A stretch of 28,550 nucleotides of DNA from JAPLCX01 sp964460305 (GTDB taxonomy: Bacteria; Auribacterota; Tritonobacteria; UBA1439): assembly GCA_964460305.1 (NCBI GenBank), contig CAYWRA010000023.1:1-28550 (forward strand), read 5' to 3'. The first letter of the stretch is position 1; every line of letters starts with the position of its first letter. Below, piece after piece: positions 22,644-28,550 of the stretch. The notes below the pieces were generated by a model. The model saw nothing but the letters and a program-made list of their open reading frames with translations, did not search any database and was not told where the DNA came from. Made by a program: the position numbers and the translations under genes.

Positions 22644-23678
22644 TCACTCCAGCTCTTTCATGAGCTTCTGGATGTTCGCGATAGCCTTGATGTATCGCGT
22701 CGACTGCGGATTCTTGGCGAGCGCATTCTGATAGGATTTGTACGCCAGGTCGAAGAGCCCCTTGCGTTCGAAACCTACGCCAAGATTGTAGTATGCCGCT
22801 GATTCATTGGGTTTAGCCTTGACGGCCTGCATCCACTTCGCCATAGCCTCATCCCAGAGGTTATTTTTCGCGAGCTCCACTCCAAGCCTCGTAGGGTAAA
22901 ATACACCCCGTTCCAACACTCGCTCTTCCTCGACGGGATGCGCGGCGATCTGGCAGACGAACGCCTTGGCCGCGCGGTCCAACAGGAGATCGAAAACAAC
23001 CTCCCGTGACGGCATCTGCGCAATCTCTTCAGACCCCCTCCCCTCCCAGCTTCCCGATTCCGATTCCGATTGGGCGCAGATCACGTTGCCCAGGAAGGCA
23101 TCGGCCAAGCGAAAGTGGATATTAAGGACGGCGTAGCGCGTAAGCTGGTTCTTCTCCACCAGCTTCTTCTCATAACGTTTGCGCGGCGTCGTGTCGCCAT
23201 CCGCCCCTGCGTCCGAAACAATATCGCCGTGGCTGTCGCGCACGCATTCTCCCGTCCAAAGCTGCTCCTTGACCTTTATCAGGCGGCTTGTCTCATCGAA
23301 TTGAAATTTTTCGATCGATCCGCAGAGGATCGCATCCACACCCAGCGCCGCGCCTATTTTTCTCACCAGTGCGGCATCCGGCGGATACGAGAAATTGATT
23401 CCCGCCTCGGCGAGACGCGCGTCCATCTGATCACGCCTCATCACCTTGTAGCGCCCGGTGCTCGCAACCACTGCAGCAAGATGCTCGGCGACCAAGCCAC
23501 CCCGCCGGGCTCCAGTCGCCGTGTCGGCAAACGGCAGCACGGCGACTTCCTTTATCCCATGCACGTCGGCAGCGGGAGGGCTGAGCCGTTCGATCTTCAC
23601 CGTCGCAGTGGACATGCAACCGGCGAGGGCGATGACGAGACACGCCGCGCAAATGATGCTGTTTGCTCGTACCGACAT
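22644..23678 (-). CDS. outer-membrane-type lipoprotein with CsgG/GNA1162-like and TPR regions
   Basis: 344 aa. Lipobox L-A-L-A-G-C gives a lipid-modified C21. The next region (40-215) starts IKEVAVLPFADTATG and contains AEHLAAVVASTGRYKVMRRD and KIGAALGVDAILCGSI. This strand/helix pattern is seen in CsgG/GNA1162-like and other lipoproteins that read as 'vlpF...'. The C-terminus has at least one clear TPR (AAYYNLGVGFERKGLFDLAY then KSYQNALAKNP). ATG 23678 is preceded by GGAGGT. It is the only gene on this strand between the ACT gene and the coiled-coil gene. An envelope role is likely; specific function unknown. Confidence 0.78.
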   Translation of the reverse strand: MSVRANSIICAACLVIALAGCMSTATVKIERLSPPAADVHGIKEVAVLPFADTATGARRGGLVAEHLAAVVASTGRYKVMRRDQMDARLAEAGINFSYPPDAALVRKIGAALGVDAILCGSIEKFQFDETSRLIKVKEQLWTGECVRDSHGDIVSDAGADGDTTPRKRYEKKLVEKNQLTRYAVLNIHFRLADAFLGNVICAQSESESGSWEGRGSEEIAQMPSREVVFDLLLDRAAKAFVCQIAAHPVEEERVLERGVFYPTRLGVELAKNNLWDEAMAKWMQAVKAKPNESAAYYNLGVGFERKGLFDLAYKSYQNALAKNPQSTRYIKAIANIQKLMKELE

Positions 23679-23698
23679 CCGTGACCTCCGGTTAGCCT

Positions 23699-23897
23699 TT
23701 TTCCCTGGAATACACCAATGGCAGAAATCCCGATGTTACAAAATCCAGAATTTTTTCGGATGACTTTTTTTGCATCCGATTACCCTGATTTTTTCTGACA
23801 TTCAGATCTTACAGCTTATAGCTTATAGCTTACGACTTACAGCTAAAAATGGTCTACGCCTAAGTAACGTTGACCGCCGGGCCGGCGCTGTGAGAAA
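23699..23897. repeat. gene-free gap with CTTATAGCTTA phrase
   Basis: Divergent gap with no gene. At 23810-23843 the phrase cttacagcttatagcttata continues gcttacgacttacagct. Short A/T runs are present, but no clear promoter pair was found for either neighbour. Confidence 0.5.
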
Positions 23898-24455
23898 ATG
23901 TTAATTATGAAAAATATGAAAAGAATGACGCGCACAGGGACGAGCTATCTCCTGGTCATACTCCTCTACGGATGCGCGATACCGTTCCTGATCGCATCAT
24001 TGGGCCCAAAAACCGACAAGCTCCTCGGTTTCGGCCCGCTGCTAAGGCCACCTTATCAACTCATCGCGGGCGTCGTCACACTTGCGTACGCCTGGTCCTG
24101 GATCATATGGTCTCAGGCGTTCATCATCACCCGCGGCAAGGGGCACCCTAATGAGATACTGGGTTACAAGCTCAGCCCCCTCACGCAGCGCCTCGTCACG
24201 GAAGGGCCCTATCGCTACACGCGCAACCCCATGGCCTACGGTCTGCTGCTATTCTACTTCGTCGCCATCGCGTTCCTGCGCAACTCCATTATCACGCTTG
24301 CGCTATTTCCCTTCGCCTGTCTTTTTGAAATATGGTATCACACAACGTTCGAAGAGCGGGGCTTGCTCACGCGTTTTGGGATCGAGTACGAGCGCTACAG
24401 GAAAGAGGTCCCGGCGCTCCTCCCCTTCACTCGTCTGGCTAGACACTCAAGTTAG
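23898..24455 (+). CDS. isoprenylcysteine/phospholipid methyltransferase-like membrane protein
   Basis: 185 aa with four to five TM segments. The C-terminal half has the ICMT/PEMT signature GPYRYTRNPMAYGLLLFYF (about 112-131), and FEERGLLTRFGIEYERYRKE (about 150-169) with the Glu pair and the Y-x-x-Y-x-x-x-V-P end. Such proteins use S-adenosylmethionine to methylate a lipid or a prenylated cysteine; bacterial substrates are mostly unknown. The ATG at 23898 has no Shine-Dalgarno; ATGs at 23907 and 23916 are alternatives. Its TAG stop is the first TAG of a TTAGCC-family repeat. Confidence 0.8.
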   Translation: MLIMKNMKRMTRTGTSYLLVILLYGCAIPFLIASLGPKTDKLLGFGPLLRPPYQLIAGVVTLAYAWSWIIWSQAFIITRGKGHPNEILGYKLSPLTQRLVTEGPYRYTRNPMAYGLLLFYFVAIAFLRNSIITLALFPFACLFEIWYHTTFEERGLLTRFGIEYERYRKEVPALLPFTRLARHSS

Positions 24456-24539
24456 CCTGATCCATCCATCGGCTTTCGGCGGCCAGGAAACGTTTCACTG
24501 CTGGGTAAGTTGCGCACCAAGCCCGTCGGTGAGTGGCTA
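24452..24539 (+). repeat. TTAGCC element, diverged short copy giving both flanking stop codons
   Basis: Starts TTAGCCTGATCCATCCATCG and ends GCACC-n-GTCGGTGAGTGGCTA, related to 17044-17153 at both ends but about 20 bp shorter. The TAG at 24453-24455 stops the upstream plus-strand gene. The TAG read from 24539-24537 stops the minus-strand gene beyond it. Confidence 0.65.
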
Positions 24540-25202
24540 GGGCTGACCGCCGGCCGGCACTACCTCGACGCGGGGGATGGCAAACATCTTCGGCGGGGTT
24601 TGCTTTTTATCTCTGGCGAGCTGCTCCGCCTGCTGCTGGAGATTCTGCTGCTGGAGGAGTAGATTCTGCTCTCTGAGGGAAAGCTGCTGTTCCTTAAAAT
24701 CGAGATCCCGCTGCCGCTGTTCAAGCCCCGCTTCCATATCCCTCAAGCGCTTTTCCATGTCCTGGAGATCTTTCTTCTGCTGATCGACGGTCTTCTCCCA
24801 CTCCTCTCTTTCCTTTGCGATTCCAGTCTCCGCCTCGTACGCCTTCTCTGCGGGAACCCACGTGCCCTGGAATTTCACATAACCCTTGGCCCGCTGCTCT
24901 TCCTCAAAACGCTTTGCCTCTTTTGTCTTCTCCTTCTCCTTGTCACGCTCCTGCTTCCATTGCGACTCGAGCGCGCTGTTCTCCTCCGTGGATGTTTTTT
25001 CTATCTTCGCGATGGCCCCCCGCGAGAGCACAATGGTGCCCATGTTGGACTTGATCTCTATCGAGGTCTCGCTCTCTTTGCTGACCACACCGGTTATGCG
25101 ACCGCCCTTCTTAAGATAAATGGTATCCCCCCACGCATGGACCGCGGCAAATACGCCACACCCGATCGCGACGACCATGGCGACAAGATGTGTCACTTTC
25201 AC
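24537..25202 (-). CDS. secreted coiled-coil protein with small N-terminal beta domain
   Basis: About 221 aa from the GTG at 25202 (MKVTHLVAMVVAIGCGVFAA then VHAWG), giving a signal peptide. A short beta domain follows, GDTIYLKKGGRITGVVSKES, then TIVLSRGAIAKIEK, the Sm/SH3-like 'GDtI.LkdG..i.G.v' pattern common in secreted proteins of PVC-like bacteria. After YVKFQGTWVPAEKA comes a long Gln/Glu/Lys/Leu coiled coil (about residues 110-200) and a Pro-rich end. GTGs at 25217 and 25223 are alternatives; the predicted transcription start is near 25223. No function is known. Confidence 0.7.
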   Translation of the reverse strand: MKVTHLVAMVVAIGCGVFAAVHAWGDTIYLKKGGRITGVVSKESETSIEIKSNMGTIVLSRGAIAKIEKTSTEENSALESQWKQERDKEKEKTKEAKRFEEEQRAKGYVKFQGTWVPAEKAYEAETGIAKEREEWEKTVDQQKKDLQDMEKRLRDMEAGLEQRQRDLDFKEQQLSLREQNLLLQQQNLQQQAEQLARDKKQTPPKMFAIPRVEVVPAGGQP

Positions 25203-25229
25203 GCGAATGGCATTCACTTTCACAGTATG

Positions 25230-25258
25230 ATTGTAGCACTCCCCCGCGATAACTTCAA
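25230..25258 (-). promoter_or_regulatory. sigma-70-type promoter of the secreted coiled-coil gene
   Basis: Minus strand TTGAAG (25253-25258), 17-bp spacer, TACAAT (25230-25235). It decides against the longest reading frame (to 25301), whose start would lie upstream of the promoter. Confidence 0.65.
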
Positions 25259-25307
25259 ATACAAGATCAAATACAAGATCGCAACAAAAAAGGCCACGCA
25301 CAGAGGC

Positions 25308-25336
25308 TTGCGCGCAGGGCGGCGCCCTGATAGAAT
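25308..25336 (+). promoter_or_regulatory. promoter of cmk
   Basis: TTGCGC (25308-25313), 17-bp spacer, TAGAAT (25331-25336). It is divergent from the coiled-coil gene promoter 50 bp away, and leaves a short leader with AAGGAG before the cmk ATG. Confidence 0.6.
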
Positions 25337-25357
25337 TCAGCGCAAAAGGAGCGGACG

Positions 25358-26044
25358 ATGAACGTAAAAATCAAGATCGCTATAGACGGCCCGGTGGGAT
25401 CGGGCAAGAGCACCGTCGCGAGGCGGGTTGCGGAGGCAATGGGTTACACCTATATTGACACTGGGGCGATGTACCGGGGTATAGCGTTGAAGGCGAAGCG
25501 CCAAGGGATTTCCTGGGACGATCCGGACGGGATGGCCGCGCTCGCGGGAAGAACGAAGATCGAGCTCCGTCCAGCCGGCATTGCCGGCGTCACGTCTCTT
25601 GTGAGTGTCGATGGCCTCGACGTCTCCAGGGAGATACGGGACACCGATATCGGGCAGGGGGCGTCGAAGGTCGGGACGATTTCGGGGGTCCGGCGGGCCC
25701 TCGTATCCATGCAGCAGCGCATGGCGGAGACCGGGGGCGTGGTCATGGAAGGGCGCGACATCGGCACGGTAGTCCTCCCCGGCGCGGAGCTTAAAATATT
25801 CCTCTCCGGCTCGGTCGAGGAGCGGGCGAAACGCCGTTTCCTCGAGCTACGGGCCAAAGGCAAATCCCCGGTCATGAGCGAAGTGATCGCTGAGGTGAAG
25901 GCGAGGGATACACAGGACTCGACGAGGGCCGACAGCCCGCTCAAAAAAGCCGATGACGCCGTGGAGGTCGACACTACCGGTATGACGATAGATCAGGTCG
26001 TAGAAGAGATCATCCGGCTCGCACGGGAGAGGACATCTGAGTGA
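25358..26044 (+). CDS. cmk: cytidylate kinase
   Basis: 228 aa. The Walker A loop GPVGSGKST (11-19, K17) follows IKIAIDG, and YIDTGAMYRGIAL is the CMP kinase signature. MEGRDIGTVVLPGAELKIFL (with the NMP-binding Arg/Asp) and ERAKRRFLEL of the lid also fit. The SR-EIRDTDIG and R-ADSPLKKADDAVEVDTTGMT blocks are standard for bacterial Cmk. It phosphorylates CMP and dCMP using ATP, in pyrimidine nucleotide salvage. Shine-Dalgarno AAGGAG and a promoter are present. It is a single-gene unit here, without the often-linked rpsA or plsC. Confidence 0.96.
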   Translation: MNVKIKIAIDGPVGSGKSTVARRVAEAMGYTYIDTGAMYRGIALKAKRQGISWDDPDGMAALAGRTKIELRPAGIAGVTSLVSVDGLDVSREIRDTDIGQGASKVGTISGVRRALVSMQQRMAETGGVVMEGRDIGTVVLPGAELKIFLSGSVEERAKRRFLELRAKGKSPVMSEVIAEVKARDTQDSTRADSPLKKADDAVEVDTTGMTIDQVVEEIIRLARERTSE

Positions 26045-26056
26045 CCTGTAGGGTTC

Positions 26057-26150
26057 AACCCGGATTCTTCATGAATGAAGGTCAAGAAACTGCTGCACCC
26101 GGCGATTTAATTAATGTTGGGATTTGGAGTTTGGGATTTGGGATTTCCCC
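26057..26150. repeat. TTAGCC-family fragment and GGGATTTGGAG phrase
   Basis: 26057-26083 (aacccggattcttcatgaat then gaagg) resembles the left end of the repeat at 28495. 26114-26146 is a copy of the phrase gggatttggagtttgggatt. It fills the gap between the convergent cmk and MazG-like genes. Confidence 0.5.
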
Positions 26151-26483
26151 TTAGGGCTCTTCGGCGTACTCGAGGAATAGTCTCTTCTTGAACCCCCCTC
26201 GTTCGCGGCGTTTGCGCCTGACCCCCGCGCGAAAACTCTTCGGCTTCATTCCGAGGAGCGCGCAGAACGACTCCACAAGCTCCTGGAGGTCGATCAGCTC
26301 GTTGAGCAACGCCTCTTTCCCTTTCGCCCCGGAAAGCTCGTACGCCTCTTCAAGTATCTTTGCTTTCAACGCCCGCCCATATGCGGTCGTGGACAGCCTC
26401 CGCACACGGCACGAGCATCCCTCCTTTGAAATGAGAGTTGGGATCCGGTCCCTCACGAGTTTTTTATAATAGCATCGGGACAC
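26151..26483 (-). CDS. MazG-like / phosphoribosyl-ATP pyrophosphohydrolase-like protein
   Basis: 110 aa. The N-terminal YYKKLVRDRIPTLISKEG and the helices KAKILEEAYELSGAKGKEAL and LNELIDLQELVESFCALLGM match the small all-alpha NTP pyrophosphohydrolase group (LVRDKIP family). The E-E-x-x-E plus E-x-x-D-x-x-E pattern, here LEEAYE and NELIDLQE, binds Mg2+. Such enzymes hydrolyse nucleoside triphosphates to monophosphates; the substrate is unknown. The C-terminus is strongly basic (VRRKRRERGGFKKR). The only sensible start is GTG 26483, 8 bp after the LysM gene stop, so it is probably cotranscribed. Confidence 0.75.
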   Translation of the reverse strand: MSRCYYKKLVRDRIPTLISKEGCSCRVRRLSTTAYGRALKAKILEEAYELSGAKGKEALLNELIDLQELVESFCALLGMKPKSFRAGVRRKRRERGGFKKRLFLEYAEEP

Positions 26484-26490
26484 GGGGCGC

Positions 26491-27804
26491 CTACTTCTGC
26501 GACAGATAGATCACGTCGCCAACCTTGAGCGCCCGGGGATCGGCGATGTTGTTTTCGCGCGCGATCCTCGCCATAGCCTCTCCCCCGCCCAGCATGCGCT
26601 TGCAGATGAGCCAGAGGTTGTCGCCCTTCTGCACCGTGTAGACGATCCGCTTGTCTGCCTTGCCGGAGGCCGCTGGAGCGGCAACTTGCGTCACCGGCTC
26701 CGGCTGGACAAGCTCCTCTATGGCCCTGTTCCGTTCAGGCTCGCCCGCGTGGCGGGCGGGAATCCCAGCCGGGGGTAAGGCCTCGCCCTTTACGTCCGCG
26801 GCGCCCTCGGTAATGGACATCGGTGGAAAGATGGGAGCGGCTTCTATCTGCGGCGCGTACGTATGTTTTGTTTTTATCGAAAGGATGAAGATGAGGAAAA
26901 CGCTCAGCCCCGCGCAAAACCCCCGGAGCACGTGTTGTGTCACCCTGAGGCGGTGGAGCTGGGCCTGTACGGTGCGATAGGAGAGATCCTTCTCATCGAG
27001 GTTAAGTTCCAGGGTCCGAATACGCTCGTTTGCGCCAGGGGTGTCTGAGGCAACCCCCTCGATGTGGATCGCGCGTGAGTCGATAATCTCTCCTTCCTCT
27101 GCCTCAACCTCTTCACTCCGACTCTCCTCACTCTGCTGCTGGAGCGCCATGACCTGTTTATCGAGCTCGGCGATCCGTTCCTCGTATTTCACGCGGGACT
27201 CCAGGTCTCTCCTGAGAATGGCGTCCATCTCGTCCCTTAGCTGATCGAGATCCGCCTGGAGCTGCGTTCTCTCCGTGGTCGCCGCATCACCCTCAGCGCC
27301 GGCGAGCGCCGTTGCGACTGCGCCGCCCCCGCCACCAGCGCTCCCAGCGGATTTCATCTGCTCGGCTTCCGCTGCGCGCCGGTCACGCTCCCGACACGCC
27401 TCCTCAAGCAGCCGCTCCTTCTCGTCAAGCCTCTCCTCAAGCTCTTTGACACGCCCCGCTTCCACGTGATCGGCGGGGGCGTCCTGCGCGCTGCCTTCGG
27501 GGGAACGGTTCTGGAGCGCCGCGATTATCTTATCCTTTTCATCAAGCGCGTCCGCCATCTTGGAGAGCTTTTCCCTGCTGCCCGCCTCGACATCCTTCAT
27601 CCGCGCGCGCAATTTGCCCACTTCGTTTTTCTTCTCTTCCAATTCATTGATGAGCTGATCGGTCACCGATCCGCCGGACCCACCATCACCACCGCTCCCC
27701 ATCGAACCACGCATCTTGTGCAACTCCTCCTCCTTGGAGGCAAGCAGAAGGCGCAACTGCTGAATGATGGTTTCTTGATCCTGGTCCTGGTAGAGCTCTT
27801 CCAT
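26491..27804 (-). CDS. coiled-coil membrane protein with C-terminal LysM domain
   Basis: 437 aa. There is no signal peptide. A long N-terminal coiled coil (about 1-290, broken by Gly-rich stretches at 36-46 and 155-168) is followed by one TM helix (FCAGLSVFLIFILSI, about 296-310), a Pro-rich spacer and a LysM domain (about 387-434: YTVQKGDNLWLICKRMLGGG, then ADPRALKVGDVIYL). The topology would put the coiled coil in the cytoplasm and the peptidoglycan-binding LysM outside, as in cell-envelope or division scaffold proteins. ATG 27804 has a strong Shine-Dalgarno (GAGGAGG). Function unknown. Confidence 0.8.
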   Translation of the reverse strand: MEELYQDQDQETIIQQLRLLLASKEEELHKMRGSMGSGGDGGSGGSVTDQLINELEEKKNEVGKLRARMKDVEAGSREKLSKMADALDEKDKIIAALQNRSPEGSAQDAPADHVEAGRVKELEERLDEKERLLEEACRERDRRAAEAEQMKSAGSAGGGGGAVATALAGAEGDAATTERTQLQADLDQLRDEMDAILRRDLESRVKYEERIAELDKQVMALQQQSEESRSEEVEAEEGEIIDSRAIHIEGVASDTPGANERIRTLELNLDEKDLSYRTVQAQLHRLRVTQHVLRGFCAGLSVFLIFILSIKTKHTYAPQIEAAPIFPPMSITEGAADVKGEALPPAGIPARHAGEPERNRAIEELVQPEPVTQVAAPAASGKADKRIVYTVQKGDNLWLICKRMLGGGEAMARIARENNIADPRALKVGDVIYLSQK

Positions 27805-27921
27805 GACGACACACCTCCTCAGTGGGAAAACAGACGGGGGAGTACATCAGGTGAACGGTGAGGGGGCACCGATCTGAATGGTTACTTCTTGATTGTAGGT
27901 ACAAAATATCATGTACTCGAA

Positions 27922-27950
27922 TTTTACGCAAGAAAATAATTTGTTATACT
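27922..27950 (+). promoter_or_regulatory. promoter candidate for the secreted 161-aa protein
   Basis: TTTTAC (27922-27927), 17-bp spacer, TATACT (27945-27950), about 25 bp before a GGGGGA Shine-Dalgarno. The -35 is weak. Confidence 0.45.
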
Positions 27951-27980
27951 TATCATATACAATAAACCTGGGGGGATTAT

Positions 27981-28466
27981 ATGAAACGCATCTGCTTCCT
28001 ATTATCCGCGATCGGCGGGCTATCGGCGCTTTCATTAGTAGCTCAGGCCCCGTGCATGGGCGCAGACGGAGGTCTGCCGGCGGAGAAACTGCGGGTGGGA
28101 GGCCCCTGTGAGTACCGCGAATACTCGGGAACCGCGACGATCACGCGGGTCGAGCAAACGGAGGCCTCTCGCCGCCAGGCACAGAACGTAGGCGGGGCGG
28201 GCTACGAGGGATACGAAGTGTGGTTCCGGTTCGAGCCGGCCTCGGAGATACGGGAGGAGTGGGCGCGCTCCGCAGTCGGAAAAGAGCATCTCCTCTCCCT
28301 AATGAACTCGTGGTATCCGGGGCCGCGATACCTCCAGAAATACGGCATCAAACCGGGGCTCAAGTGCCAGTGCGTGCTAAAAGTTATAACAAAGGGGACC
28401 TGCACCCCTAGCATATTCGATTTTCCGGCTATCAAGCGCGACGATTATTTCGAATCGTCGCGGTAG
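27981..28466 (+). CDS. secreted hypothetical protein
   Basis: 161 aa. Signal peptide MKRICFLLSAIGGLSALSLV with probable cleavage after AQA or GA (about residue 22-28). The mature part begins near GGLPAEKLRVGGPCEYREYS and GTATITRVEQTEA, later YEGYEVWFRFEPASEIREEW, and ends KPGLKCQCVLKVITKGTCTP plus a short tail. Four cysteines in the mature part (CEY, CQC, CTP) suggest disulfides. The 'KEY..Y.G.A.I' start is seen in other secreted proteins of unknown function, but I cannot name a family. ATG 27981 has GGGGGA eight bases upstream. Confidence 0.72.
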   Translation: MKRICFLLSAIGGLSALSLVAQAPCMGADGGLPAEKLRVGGPCEYREYSGTATITRVEQTEASRRQAQNVGGAGYEGYEVWFRFEPASEIREEWARSAVGKEHLLSLMNSWYPGPRYLQKYGIKPGLKCQCVLKVITKGTCTPSIFDFPAIKRDDYFESSR

Positions 28467-28494
28467 CATTTTGTTTGCTTTCAACCTTAAACCT

Positions 28495-28550
28495 TTAGCC
28501 TGGATTATTCATGAACGAAGAACAAGGAACCGCGGATGAGGCAGATTACT
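28495..28550 (+). repeat. TTAGCC element, start of a copy cut by window edge
   Basis: TTAGCCTGGATTATTCATGA followed by ACGAAGAACAAGG. The opening matches the other TTAGCC copies, especially the sub-type seen at 3239-3269 and 26057-26083. It runs out of the window. Confidence 0.6.

Overview
The window is a 28.5 kb chromosomal fragment, moderately GC-rich, from a bacterium that looks like a poorly sampled candidate phylum. The evidence is an ordinary bacterial gene set (FabH, MenA-like prenyltransferase, TadA, HU, Cmk, four encoded-CCA tRNAs) with weakly conserved hypothetical proteins and an unusually dense load of small dispersed repeats between genes. I cannot fix the phylum from sequence alone. 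The repeat style recalls Omnitrophota/PVC-like metagenome assemblies, but that is a guess.

Layout. 1-1828: a minus-strand group, UbiA/MenA prenyltransferase > flavin reductase-like protein > FabH (cut by the window edge). 2000-5735: a minus-strand tRNA island with tRNA-Ser(GGA), tRNA-Arg(ACG), tRNA-Ser(CGA) and tRNA-Ser(GCU), plus tadA, whose expected substrate tRNA-Arg(ACG) lies just upstream of it. The island also holds small membrane and DUF2007-type genes and many broken tRNA-Ser pieces. 5736-6840: a repeat-rich gap and a nucleotidyltransferase/partner gene pair. 6934-11005: a three-gene soluble two-component cascade (PAS3-HK > REC > REC-HK-REC) joined by 4-nt overlaps. 11167-19799: surface glycan and secretion genes (GT4, SGNH hydrolase with a Pro/Thr linker, GT2, two polytopic GT-C type membrane proteins). 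20047-25202: HU, an ACT protein, a thiolase, a TPR lipoprotein, a small membrane methyltransferase-like protein and a secreted coiled-coil protein. 25358-28466: Cmk, a MazG-like protein, a coiled-coil/LysM membrane protein and a secreted hypothetical protein.

The most interesting structure is in the tRNA island. Two different tRNA-Ser genes (CGA and GGA) have the same arrangement, read on the minus strand: a tRNA-Ser 5' half, a GC-rich twin hairpin inserted in its anticodon arm, a tiny GIY-YIG nuclease gene beginning right after the anticodon arm, 9-12 nt, and then the intact tRNA-Ser. The duplicated tRNA piece starts at the mature tRNA 5' end in both cases. Each therefore looks like a 330-380 bp mobile micro-island bounded by tRNA 5'-half direct repeats, with the nuclease gene as its only cargo. 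In the GGA locus the unit is tandemly duplicated with a period of 328 bp, and both nuclease copies share the same frameshift. The same kind of twin hairpin (C-run, three bases, G-run, repeated) also occurs at several intergenic sites across the window. A second repeat family, about 109 bp with TTAGCC termini, occurs in several copies and supplies the stop codons of flanking genes.
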